From NCBI GenBank assembly GCA_902767015.1, contig CACXFV010000106.1, positions 1 to 34,553 on the forward strand: a DNA stretch of 34,553 bases, in the 5' to 3' direction. A model generated the notes under the pieces. It did no database searches and was not told where the DNA came from. It saw only the letters and a list, made by a program, of their open reading frames with translations. Position numbers and translations under genes: made by a program. This DNA is from an uncultured Lachnospiraceae bacterium. GTDB lineage: Bacteria; Bacillota; Clostridia; Lachnospirales; Lachnospiraceae. Below are positions 19,150 to 26,814 of this stretch, in pieces (within the stretch, counting starts at the first letter, position 1; the number at the start of each line of letters is the position of its first letter).

Positions 19150-19506
19150 TTATACTGATTCATTCTTTTGTTTATAATATTCATGCACCAGACTTTTGTA
19201 GCCCCATTGTTTAAGCTTGTCATATTTAATTCTATAATTTCCTTTATAATGCCTTCCCGTCACTGTATATCGTATATACTCCTGCATGTAGGCATCGATT
19301 TCCTTCAACCCTTTGTCCGTATTAAGATTTCCAAAGAACCACCGACTCCATGTAAAATCGTCCTCCTTCTCACAACCGTAAAACTTCCGGTTCATTGCCC
19401 TGATAAATCCTATCGCCGCCTTGTCAGAGGTAAGTCGTAAGAAAAGCCGAGAAATTCCCATTCCTCCCCCGGCAGGGTGATTTTCTCTTTTTCGTGATTC
19501 ATACAC
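19150..19506 (-). pseudogene. Reverse transcriptase, C-terminal fragment in a shifted frame
   Basis: This frame overlaps the end of the RT reading frame and continues it in the -1 frame. From about 19435 it encodes LTSDKAAIGFIRAMNRKFYG, then a basic and aromatic tail ending KLKQWGYKSLVHEYYKQK. Such a tail is a plausible C-terminal extension of an RT thumb and not a separate protein. The 5' portion of the open frame (to about 19440) is out-of-frame sequence of the RT. There is no convincing ribosome binding site for the ATGs at 19506 or 19461. I read it as the remnant of the last ~95 residues of the gene. Confidence 0.65.
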
Positions 19507-20294
19507 AGCTTTATCCTCTCAAGTTCTGCATAAATTTCCCGCTGCACTGACAAAAGTGCGTCCATGCTTTCCCCGAATACAATTAAATCATCCGAATATC
19601 TGTAATACTCAAACCTGCCATCCGTCTCTGCCAGATAGATATTGGCAAAAAAAGGTGAAACAGGGATTCCTGCCATGGCGCCATGGTGCAAATCCTCTAC
19701 GAGTACCCCCTTTTCCCACACACGCTTTTCCGATAGTATATTTTCAAAAATCTGATATAATTTCTGATCCGTTTCTTTAATAAATTGCAATTTTTGCAAC
19801 AAAAGCTCTGTATCTATCGAGTTAAAATAATTATGTATATCTGACTTTAAGCAGTACATTTTAGAAATTCTCTGCCTTCTTGCATAAATTTTCCTCAGCG
19901 CATCTCTGACACCATAATTCTTGCGAAAGGAATAACAATTTTCTTTAAATACAGAATCATACCGGTGCAGATGAAAGGCAATGAACTTCAGGGTAATGCT
20001 GACATCCTCTCCAAAAGAATAGACAATCCTCTTTTTATCGGTTCCCTCTTTATTGACAATCTTTTTTACTGAAAATTCCTCCGGAAACCTTCCCTCACGA
20101 ATCAGCTTCTGCATTTTTACATAGGTGCCATTGTTAATATAGCTCTCAAGCAGCGCCTTATCATGCTTACTAATGTGTCCATAATCGATTTTATATTGAA
20201 GAAAATTAAGCCACTCTGATTCCTGCCCTATTTTGTCTGTAATACAAAAATGCTGCTTCATGTCCTGATTGAAATGCTTCATTGTATCTTCCAT
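19410..20294 (-). pseudogene. Reverse transcriptase, N-terminal part with palm and fingers
   Basis: The frame encodes 294 residues of an RNA-directed DNA polymerase. Visible RT blocks are KKRIVYSFGEDVSITLKFIA (finger region), NCYSFRKNYGVRDALRKI, LKSDIHNYFNSID (first catalytic Asp), GAMAGIPVSPFFANIYL, the active site YRYSDDLIVFG, and EEWEFLGFSYD. After that the frame ends within ten residues, while the matching tail continues in the -1 frame. About 30 basic thumb residues that normally follow EFLGF seem absent, so an internal deletion plus frame change is likely. The ATG at 20294 has AGGA six bases upstream. The IPVSP block and the lack of NAxxH argue against a retron RT. It is not a diversity-generating type either. 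The subgroup is not recognised. Confidence 0.8.
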
Positions 20295-20307
20295 ATCATT
20301 CCTATAT

Positions 20308-20454
20308 AAAAAGAAAGAGAAAATGCTTTGAAGTGATAAAGCCGTGCTTATCACACAAGACTGAACATAGTCCCGCTACCCGCAAAGTCTTTTTGTGGGA
20401 ATATGCTTCATCCGCCACGGGTGTAACAAATGCTACATTTCTCTTTCTTTTTTT
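20308..20454 (-). ncRNA. Candidate structured RNA element immediately upstream of the RT
   Basis: The element lies between the stop codon of the 151-residue gene and the RT ribosome binding site. The 5' arm (minus strand, 20452-20436) is a purine tract AAAAAGAAAGAGAAATG. It is complementary to the 3' arm (20325-20308), CATTTTCTCTTTCTTTTT, giving about 17 bp with one bulge. Just inside the 5' arm is TAGC (20435-20432). Internal hairpins are 20379-20399 (eight positions, one mismatch), 20359-20372 (4 bp) and 20333-20354 (9 bp, one bulge, loop of three). The arrangement resembles a retron msr-msd RNA with a1/a2 arms, but that is inference. It could also be a leader that controls RT translation. 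Confidence 0.45.
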
Positions 20455-20470
20455 CAGATTCAGATTGCGA

Positions 20471-20926
20471 TTACGGATTCTCCTGTATTCGCCGGTTGAT
20501 ATAATCATAGGTACTTGGAAAGTACTGCATGATATTGATGCACTTAGCACCTGCCTGTTCACTAATCTCATGTGACTGCCTTACCGCTTTACGCCTATAA
20601 CCATTACTGTCATATAACACTAGAATTGTGAGCCTTGCAACGCCTCCCTGATACATTACAAAACTAAAGCTTGACATACCTCTTGTTCCGCCAAATTCCA
20701 CAGGGGATACGTTTTCTTTTACCTCATACGCAGAATAATGGTCAGCAATGACACGTCTTATCCTCTCTTTTACATCAGTCTCGTCATTGTCTCCACTGCG
20801 GTTGGTACTGCTCTGCCCTGTACTTTGTCCACTGTCATGCTGATTGCTATTATGCTTCTGACCGGTCAATGCCTCCGAAAGCATCTTTTTTGCCTCTTTT
20901 TTTAACAAATCACCAAAAAGCTTCAT
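20471..20926 (-). CDS. Hypothetical protein, 151 residues, encoded upstream of the RT
   Basis: I do not recognise a named family. The N-terminal 20 residues (MKLFGDLLKKEAKKMLSEAL) form a basic amphipathic helix. Residues about 22-50 are a low-complexity linker rich in Gln, Asn, Ser and His. Residues 51-151 look like a compact alpha/beta domain with a hydrophobic strand ARLTILVLYDSNGYRRKAV, followed by a helix and a C-terminal NIMQYFPSTYDYINRRI. A restriction-endonuclease-like fold is conceivable from the strand-helix order, but no catalytic motif is clear. The start ATG has GAGGAGAAG upstream and a strong promoter at 20972-21000. It is probably co-transcribed with the RNA element and the RT. 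Confidence 0.75.
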   Translation of the reverse strand: MKLFGDLLKKEAKKMLSEALTGQKHNSNQHDSGQSTGQSSTNRSGDNDETDVKERIRRVIADHYSAYEVKENVSPVEFGGTRGMSSFSFVMYQGGVARLTILVLYDSNGYRRKAVRQSHEISEQAGAKCINIMQYFPSTYDYINRRIQENP

Positions 20927-20971
20927 AAACTTCTCCTCTACCCTAATATCGTATTACCATTCATGGAATAT

Positions 20972-21000
20972 ATTCTAACATAAATACACCCCATTTCCAA
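20972..21000 (-). promoter_or_regulatory. Promoter of the 151-residue protein / RT unit
   Basis: On the minus strand TTGGAA (20995-21000) and TAGAAT (20972-20977) are separated by exactly 17 bp. The leader to the ATG at 20926 is about 40 nt. No other promoter of this quality lies between here and the RT, so the small gene, the RNA element and the RT would share one transcript. Confidence 0.65.
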
Positions 21001-21070
21001 TATAAAGTTTATTAAAAGTGGTACTAATGTTACTATCCCCAAAATTTCTTCCACGCATTGAAATGAACTG

Positions 21071-22375
21071 TTAATAAAAAACATGATCTCCTATTACTTC
21101 GCCCTGCCTTGAGCCGTCATTCATCCTGAAAAACAGCCAGCTTCCTACTATATTTCCCTCTTCCAGCACTTCTCTGGCCGCCTTATAACATATATCCTCT
21201 GCCCCTCTGGCAAACACAAGTGCGAATCTTCCGCTGACTGTCACCGGTGTAAACTGATATGGCTGATAGATTACCTCATACAATGTATTGGGAAAATTAG
21301 GACTGTTAATTCTGTTAATCACTACTGCCCCCACACAGAGCATCCCAAAATAAGACTGGTCACCTGCCTCACATTCAATCAGCGCTGCCAGCATGTCCAC
21401 ATCATTGCCCTGTACTTCAAAATTAATCTTTCCTCCTGAAGAAGACGTCTGATGTTCACCGTCTTCTCCCTCCTGAGGGGATGTCGTCTCGTCCTCTTCA
21501 TAAATGCCTGCTTGTCTTTTCGATTCTGCGATGCTCTCCCTTTCTCTTCTCTCCTGCTCCCTGCTCTCTCTTTCTCTTTTGGCTTTGGCAATACTTTCCG
21601 CTTCAAGGATGGAGGACTCCTCGATTCTTCTGGATTCGTCATCAATCGCCAGCTGATTGGCCGCTATTTTTTTCTCATATTCTAACGCTTCCTGCTCTGC
21701 TTTTGCGATATCATCCGCGTACAATAAAATCTGTTCGTTCGTAGACACAATCTTATCATTAATCAGTTGTCTTTGTTCTGCCAGTTCCTCCATCAGCTTC
21801 ATCAGCTCTTCCTGCTCTTTCTGATAAGCATTTTCATTTTCCTGTATCTGCTGTTTCGTCTCTTTATATTTTTCTAACATTTTCCTGTCATACTCAACTA
21901 ACTTTGACACATACTCTGCCTTGTTTAAGCTGTCTGCGATGGATGTACCTGACAACATAATATCCATGTAGGAATCTCCCCGCATCTCATACATGAACTT
22001 TATTCGGAGCTTCATATCCTCATATTGTTTAATCTCGTCCTCTTTTGCCTGCTCTAAGGATATTTTTATACTTTCCAGTTCATTATTTTTTTGTGCAATT
22101 TCCTGTTCTATGTCATCAATCTTTTCTCCGATTACCCACAGTTCAGAGTTCAGTCCCGACACAAGATTTTCAAGGGCACTCTTGGTCTCCAGCAAATCTG
22201 ATGCCTGTTCCTGATAAGAGGACATCTGCTGCTCATTTTCGTGCTTTTCACTCTCCATCTCCGAGATACTCTGTGTCGCATTACTGACAATTGTATAACA
22301 TACCACAAACAAAATCACCAACACAGACATGACGATGGTGCTTATGTATTTTGATTCATTTTTACTGTTGTTCAT
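21071..22375 (-). CDS. Membrane-anchored coiled-coil protein with SleB-like cell-wall hydrolase domain
   Basis: This is a predicted extracytoplasmic peptidoglycan hydrolase. From the ATG at 22375 (434 residues) there is a short basic N-terminus and a membrane segment at about 11-31. A long coiled coil of about 250 residues follows, rich in Glu, Gln, Lys and Ser, then a charged linker with repeated RERES-like stretches. The last ~105 residues form a Hydrolase_2 (SleB-type) domain. In it, LAALIECEAGDQSYFGMLCVGAVVINR carries the catalytic Glu and GDHVFY ends the domain. The start is set by GAGG six bases upstream. The open frame reaches back 54 codons to a GTG, but that stretch has an inverted repeat and no site. 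It pairs with the SpoIID-like gene upstream. Confidence 0.85.
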   Translation of the reverse strand: MNNSKNESKYISTIVMSVLVILFVVCYTIVSNATQSISEMESEKHENEQQMSSYQEQASDLLETKSALENLVSGLNSELWVIGEKIDDIEQEIAQKNNELESIKISLEQAKEDEIKQYEDMKLRIKFMYEMRGDSYMDIMLSGTSIADSLNKAEYVSKLVEYDRKMLEKYKETKQQIQENENAYQKEQEELMKLMEELAEQRQLINDKIVSTNEQILLYADDIAKAEQEALEYEKKIAANQLAIDDESRRIEESSILEAESIAKAKRERESREQERRERESIAESKRQAGIYEEDETTSPQEGEDGEHQTSSSGGKINFEVQGNDVDMLAALIECEAGDQSYFGMLCVGAVVINRINSPNFPNTLYEVIYQPYQFTPVTVSGRFALVFARGAEDICYKAAREVLEEGNIVGSWLFFRMNDGSRQGEVIGDHVFY

Positions 22376-22429
22376 AATCCGCCTCATTTCAAACCGGTCT
22401 ATTTTTCTATTAATTGGTAACAGTTTCTC

Positions 22430-22507
22430 TATAAACAGAGAGACACACAAATCTGCCACATTCCCTGTCAAAAATGTTCCGACTTTTTTGTGTCTTCCGT
22501 TTATAGG
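22430..22507 (-). promoter_or_regulatory. 78-nt imperfect hairpin in the leader of the SleB-like gene
   Basis: CTATAAAC (22430-22437) pairs perfectly with GTTTATAG (22500-22507). Inside it, an AGACACA-containing arm pairs with GTGTCT at 22491-22496, with small internal loops. The structure lies 55 nt upstream of the chosen start codon, in the 161-nt gap after the SpoIID-like gene. I recognise no riboswitch class; in particular the conserved core of the c-di-AMP ydaO riboswitch is not seen. It may control read-through between the two genes. Confidence 0.45.
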
Positions 22508-22536
22508 ACAAATATATTTAATGCCGCTATAATGCA

Positions 22537-23787
22537 CTAACTTAATTCGGCAATTCTGGTGACTCCTACATAAATCTGTGAAATTTTATACCATGTGGCA
22601 AAATCAATCACACCTGTCTGTGGAAGATTAAAAGTTCTCTGAAATGCCGTTACCGCCGCTTTTGTCTTTTCTCCGAAGATTCCGTCTGCCTGTATTCTCG
22701 GGATACCGGAATATACCTCAGCCACCCGGTCAAGCTGCTCCTGAATCTGTCTTACCTTTGTACCTGTAGCACCTATATCAAGATTGTAGCCCGGAAAGGA
22801 TGACGGAACACCTGATATCTGTTCTGCAGAATTAATATAAATGGAGCTTCCGTAATAGTTTCTCAGAATCTGTAATGCAGAGTATCCTGTGTCTGCCAGC
22901 TCCTTTGAGCCCCATTGGGATAACCAGCCGGGGCATTCTACTCTGTTGCCGTCGCAATACTGTGTCAGAATCGGCTGTTTCACATTTGGTCTTGACAGGT
23001 ACTGGTTAAAGATAGAATCGACAACAGAAGAAATGGAATCATAAATATTTCTGTTATTAACCCACTTATGGTCATAGGCAGTGGAGGAAGTAATGGTAAA
23101 ATTATAGCCTTTGTTCCGATACCACTCTGTATACACCCTGTTAAGGGTAAAGGACATAATTGCCAAAATATTGGCTTTTATCGCCTCCTCTTTCCATGTG
23201 GCATATATTTCACAAGAAGCGACATTCTTGATATAATCTCTGTACTGTACATAGTAATCATTGGCAGAGGCATCCGATGGCGGTCCGTCATGTACAATGA
23301 CATATTCCGGTACCACTACCCTGCTAAGTACAATTTCGCCCGACCTGTTTTCCGGCTTAATCTCCTCCTCTGCTATTTTGGGAGGATAATCACCATATAA
23401 TGTATGTGGCGGGATAGCATATTCATTGCCCATCTCATTGATATCAGCGGGACGCAGCCTGATATTCTGGACTGCCTGCTCGCCCGACAGAATTTCTACT
23501 CCTGCTATATTAACCGGATCGTAGCCCTCTGCTTCTGCCAGTACCGAATATTCAGAATATGGCTGTATAATGTTATTTCTGTCCAGACTTAACTCCACAG
23601 GCGGTGCCGCAAGCTCTACACTCTCTGTCCTTCCCTCATTGTCTGTTCTCAATTCTTCTATCATATTGGCAGGCTCGCCTGCGCGATATATGGAAATTTT
23701 CACATTGTCTATCGGTATATTGTTAATTGTTGTAACACTTACTCTCAAAGTACCATTGTCAATCATGTCATTTTGCATTGCACGCAT
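22537..23787 (-). CDS. SpoIID-domain protein with C-terminal peptidoglycan-binding domain
   Basis: The 416-residue protein likely binds or cleaves peptidoglycan. Residues about 12-110 form a carboxypeptidase-regulatory-like beta domain. About 155-320 is a SpoIID/LytB domain, with YIKNVASCEIYATWKEEAI and later PGWLSQWGSKELADTGYSA followed by ILRNYYGSSI. SpoIID proteins are lytic transglycosylases in sporulation engulfment. The last ~80 residues are a PG_binding_1 domain with ADGIFGEKTKAAVTAFQ. No signal peptide is seen, so it may act in the spore or mother cell, or be exported another way. The start ATG has AAGGGA seven bases upstream. The catalytic status is not certain from sequence. Confidence 0.87.
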   Translation of the reverse strand: MRAMQNDMIDNGTLRVSVTTINNIPIDNVKISIYRAGEPANMIEELRTDNEGRTESVELAAPPVELSLDRNNIIQPYSEYSVLAEAEGYDPVNIAGVEILSGEQAVQNIRLRPADINEMGNEYAIPPHTLYGDYPPKIAEEEIKPENRSGEIVLSRVVVPEYVIVHDGPPSDASANDYYVQYRDYIKNVASCEIYATWKEEAIKANILAIMSFTLNRVYTEWYRNKGYNFTITSSTAYDHKWVNNRNIYDSISSVVDSIFNQYLSRPNVKQPILTQYCDGNRVECPGWLSQWGSKELADTGYSALQILRNYYGSSIYINSAEQISGVPSSFPGYNLDIGATGTKVRQIQEQLDRVAEVYSGIPRIQADGIFGEKTKAAVTAFQRTFNLPQTGVIDFATWYKISQIYVGVTRIAELS

Positions 23788-23832
23788 ATAAGAATCCCTT
23801 AATGATTTCCGTTTTATTTCATTATATGCTGA

Positions 23833-24345
23833 TTAAGCTTCTTTTGTGTCCTCTGTTAACGTATTTTTAATATATTTTCTAAAATAATATTCCACATCAA
23901 AATACGTTTTCTCTTCACTCTCCTCTACCATACACCAATCCTCTTCTTCAAGTTTCGGAAAATAGGTATCTGCCTCATAGGAATAATCAATGTAAGTAAT
24001 ATATGCCGTATCGCAATAGGCAAGCATCTGTCGGTAAACGCTTGCGCCGCCGATGACATACACTTCTCTGTCTGTGTACTTTGATATCTCCTTAAGCGCC
24101 TCTTCCATACTGTGGACTACCACTGCATCTTTTACCTTAAAATTAGTATCCTTAGTCAAGACGATATTGACTCTGTTCTTAAGCGGCAGACCATTCGGAA
24201 AACTTAACAGGGTATTTTTCCCCATCACTACCACGTTTCCCGTGGTAGTTTCCCTGAAGAATTTCATATCCTCCGGAATACTGACCAACAGTTTCCCCTT
24301 ATTGCCTATTCCCCAGTTTCTGTCTACTGCTGCTATCAACTTCAT
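23833..24345 (-). CDS. folA: Dihydrofolate reductase
   Basis: DHFR reduces dihydrofolate to tetrahydrofolate with NADPH; it is the trimethoprim target. The 170-residue protein shows IAAVDRNWGIGNKGKLL, SIPEDMKFF with the active-site acidic residue, VVVMGKNTL, EVYVIGGASVYRQ and AYITYI. The usual Leu-Pro-Trp of the Met20 loop reads Leu-Leu-Val here. I start at the ATG at 24345, preceded by AGGAGGTG. The frame extends 18 nt upstream without a site. It follows thyA by 71 nt, so dihydrofolate produced by ThyA is recycled by its neighbour. Confidence 0.95.
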   Translation of the reverse strand: MKLIAAVDRNWGIGNKGKLLVSIPEDMKFFRETTTGNVVVMGKNTLLSFPNGLPLKNRVNIVLTKDTNFKVKDAVVVHSMEEALKEISKYTDREVYVIGGASVYRQMLAYCDTAYITYIDYSYEADTYFPKLEEEDWCMVEESEEKTYFDVEYYFRKYIKNTLTEDTKEA

Positions 24346-24416
24346 ATTGGCACCTCCTGACACAATTCTGTCTGTAGCACTTTTCAGTTTCCTTTTTACC
24401 GCACCATTCGCAAAAT

Positions 24417-25247
24417 TTATACAGCTACCGGTATATTTTTAATTTGTGGTCCTGTCACATAGTTTTCAAGCCATACATCATCTAATGTGAAATCATAAAA
24501 GTTTTTCACCTCCGGATTGATGTGAAATATCGGGGCCGGATGTCTCTCTCTTGTAATTAATTCCTTGACAAGCGGAATATGTCTGTCATATATATGGGCA
24601 TCGGCAATCACATGCACCAGTTCCCCTGCTTTAAGACCGCTAACCTGCGCAATCATGTGCACAAGTACCGCATACTGAACCACATTCCAGTTATTCGCCG
24701 TAAGAATATCCTGTGAACGCTGATTCAGAATAGCATTTAATTTATCGCCTGTCACATTAAATGTCATACTGTACGCACAGGGATACAGATTCATCTCATG
24801 TAAATCCTGATGGACATAGAGATTTGTCATAATTCTTCTGCTGTAGGGATTATTCTTCAGGTCAAAAAGAACTCTGTCCACTTGATCCATCTCTCCCTCT
24901 TTATACTTATGTTTAACAGAAAACTGATAACCATATGCCTTGCCAATAGAGCCGGTCTCGTCTGCCCAGCTGTCCCATATATGACTCTTAAGCTCATGCA
25001 CGTTATTGGATTTCTTCTGCCATATCCACAGCACCTCATCCACCGCGCTCTTAAAGGCTGTCTTTCGCAGGGTCAGTGCCGGAAATTCCTTTGACAGATC
25101 ATATCTGTTGACCACGCCAAATTTTTTAATCGTATAGGCAAAAGTGCCATCCTCCCACTTTGGTCTGACTTTTTCACCTTCTGTACTGAAACCATTCTCT
25201 ATGATATCGCTGCACATGTCAACGAATAAATTGTCTGCATAACTCAT
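24417..25247 (-). CDS. thyA: Thymidylate synthase (ThyA type, divergent)
   Basis: ThyA makes dTMP from dUMP using methylene-tetrahydrofolate. The 276-residue length and the order of motifs fit: LRKTAFKSAVDEVLWI, IWDSWADETGSIGKAYGYQ, YSRRIMTNLYV, the nucleophile Cys in LYPCAYSMTFNV, NQRSQDILTANNWNVVQYA, and ADAHIYDRH. Several usually fixed positions differ: the active-site PCH reads PCA, and PFN reads NWN. I start at the ATG at 25247, after GGAGGAAAGGAAC. It is upstream of folA and follows hflX by 66 nt, so hflX-thyA-folA may share a transcript. Confidence 0.92.
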   Translation of the reverse strand: MSYADNLFVDMCSDIIENGFSTEGEKVRPKWEDGTFAYTIKKFGVVNRYDLSKEFPALTLRKTAFKSAVDEVLWIWQKKSNNVHELKSHIWDSWADETGSIGKAYGYQFSVKHKYKEGEMDQVDRVLFDLKNNPYSRRIMTNLYVHQDLHEMNLYPCAYSMTFNVTGDKLNAILNQRSQDILTANNWNVVQYAVLVHMIAQVSGLKAGELVHVIADAHIYDRHIPLVKELITRERHPAPIFHINPEVKNFYDFTLDDVWLENYVTGPQIKNIPVAV

Positions 25248-25313
25248 TTCTCTGTTCCTTTCCTCCATAGTAATATATGGTCATCTTTTTACCGGTTATC
25301 TCTTTTATCGGCA

Positions 25314-26600
25314 TTATCGTCGGTCAGTTAGCTCATTAGCTATCTCGACAGGAACATATGCCTCCACATAGATTCCCTCCTGCCTGTATTCCTCACAGAG
25401 GAGCTCACCATATTTTCTGATTCGCTGAATCATTCCGGCATTTTTATAGTCAAAAGTTCTGACAATATATATCTTTTGATTTCTGATAATATCTTCAATG
25501 GTTCTTAACAACTCATCCAGTCCCTCATGCTTTTTGATGGAGCAGTTAATCGTGTAATCTGCCTTAAAATCCCTGAAAACAGGCAGTTCTTTTCCCCCTT
25601 CCTCCTTTTGATAAATCTCTCTTAGCTTGTCCTGTTTATTGAATAAGGTAATAATCGGCTTATCCTCCACCCCTAACTCTTTTAGTGTGTCGTATACAAT
25701 ATGCATCTGCGTATCCATCTGTGGGTTCGATACATCTACCACATGGACAAGAATGTCCGCATACTTTGCTTCCTCCAGAGTGCTTCTGAAAGCATCCACC
25801 AGATGGTGGGGTAATTTTCTGATAAATCCAACGGTATCTGTCAGCATAATCTCCTGACCGCTTTCCAATTTATATCCCCGTGTAGTGGGATCCAAAGTAG
25901 CAAACAGCTTATCCTCCTCCACCACGCCTGCATTGGTAAGTTCATTGAGGAGGGTAGACTTTCCCGCATTGGTATAGCCAACTATGGAAATGACGGTTGT
26001 AGGCTTCTTCTCCCTATTACTCCTCGCCAGTTCTCTGTGTGTCTCCATGTCCCTAATCTCACGGCGAAGTGTGGCGATTCTGTCTCTGATCAGTCTCCTG
26101 TCCGTCTCAAGCTTTTTTTCACCCGGTCCTCTGGTACCTATACCACCGCCGAGTCTCGATAATGACTTGCCAAGCCCTGTCAGTCTTGACTGCCTGTATT
26201 TTAACTGAGCTAACTCTACCTGTATCTTTCCTTCCCCTGTCCTTGCTCTGTCAGCAAAGATATCCAATATCACAAGGGTTCTGTCCATTACTTTCGTATC
26301 AAGCATATCTCTGAGATTCTTAAGCTGTGCCGGACTCAACTCGTCATCACACACAACTCCCGTTGCCTCAAGCTCATCAATGAGTACACTGACCTCTTCA
26401 AGCTTCCCCTTGCCGATATATGTTCCCGAATGGACCACCTCTCTATTCTGTATCACCGTAGCAACCACCTCTGCTCCCGCTGTCTTGACCAGCTCCTTCA
26501 GCTCCTTTAGCGATTCCTCGGTATCATCATTCTCATATGTGGAAACTCCTATCAGGATAACCCGTTCCGGTTTATCCGCCACTTCATATATCTTTTCCAT
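25314..26600 (-). CDS. hflX: Ribosome-associated GTPase HflX
   Basis: HflX binds the 50S subunit and splits stalled or stressed ribosomes. The 428-residue protein (ATG at 26600, AAGG six bases upstream) has the N-terminal HflX domain with HSGTYIGKGKLEE and CDDELSPAQLKNL. A helical linker contains GGIGTRGPGEKKLETDRR. The G domain has P-loop VGYTNAGKSTLLN, switch LDPTTRG, DTVGFI and NKQD. The frame extends 22 codons upstream without a site. A promoter with an internal palindrome precedes the gene. Confidence 0.95.
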   Translation of the reverse strand: MEKIYEVADKPERVILIGVSTYENDDTEESLKELKELVKTAGAEVVATVIQNREVVHSGTYIGKGKLEEVSVLIDELEATGVVCDDELSPAQLKNLRDMLDTKVMDRTLVILDIFADRARTGEGKIQVELAQLKYRQSRLTGLGKSLSRLGGGIGTRGPGEKKLETDRRLIRDRIATLRREIRDMETHRELARSNREKKPTTVISIVGYTNAGKSTLLNELTNAGVVEEDKLFATLDPTTRGYKLESGQEIMLTDTVGFIRKLPHHLVDAFRSTLEEAKYADILVHVVDVSNPQMDTQMHIVYDTLKELGVEDKPIITLFNKQDKLREIYQKEEGGKELPVFRDFKADYTINCSIKKHEGLDELLRTIEDIIRNQKIYIVRTFDYKNAGMIQRIRKYGELLCEEYRQEGIYVEAYVPVEIANELTDRR

Positions 26601-26692
26601 ATTATACCTTGCCCTTCCACAATCCTGCCTGTCTGATACAATAATATTGACTTGTGACAAAATCACAGCCAGTTGACTTTTATATTGCTTTG

Positions 26693-26721
26693 ATTATAAC
26701 TTAATATCTGATATTAATCAA
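26693..26721 (-). promoter_or_regulatory. Promoter of hflX with a palindromic spacer
   Basis: On the minus strand TTGATT (26716-26721) and TATAAT (26693-26698) are separated by exactly 17 bp. The spacer and edge of the -35 box coincide with the 17-bp palindrome at 26701-26717. This places a possible repressor site exactly where it would block RNA polymerase. Confidence 0.7.
26701..26717. promoter_or_regulatory. 17-bp palindrome, candidate operator in the hflX promoter
   Basis: TTAATATC-T-GATATTAA is a perfect inverted repeat of two 8-bp arms around one base. It lies between the -35 and -10 boxes of the hflX promoter and about 50 bp upstream of the -10 candidate for asnA. A shared regulator for the divergent genes is possible. 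The family of the binding protein cannot be told. Confidence 0.5.
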
Positions 26722-26747
26722 ACAGAAAATATATTTTAAACTTTTGC

Positions 26748-26775
26748 TTTATTTTTATTGATCTTATGTTATAAT
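26748..26775 (+). promoter_or_regulatory. Possible promoter of asnA
   Basis: A perfect -10 box TATAAT at 26770-26775 is preceded by a weak -35-like TTTATT (26748-26753) at 16 bp, within an AT-rich stretch. The leader to the asnA start codon would be about 115 nt. No T-box signature is present in it. Confidence 0.4.
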
Positions 26776-26814
26776 CTAATAGGAATTTTTTCTGCATATT
26801 CTATCAGAAGCCGG

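Noticed and set aside
19410..19506. Programmed -1 frameshift joining the two RT frames
   Set aside because: No X XXY YYZ slippery heptamer is found in the overlap, and thumb residues seem to be missing in both frames.
20308..20454. Canonical retron msr-msd with retron RT
   Set aside because: The RNA layout is suggestive, but the RT lacks the retron NAxxH and VTG motifs and has IPVSPFFANIYL instead of the retron APTSP-type block. I report it as retron-like only.
19410..21000. Diversity-generating retroelement
   Set aside because: The RT does not have the SQ-type motif of that group, and I see no template/variable repeat pair with adenine-specific differences in the window.
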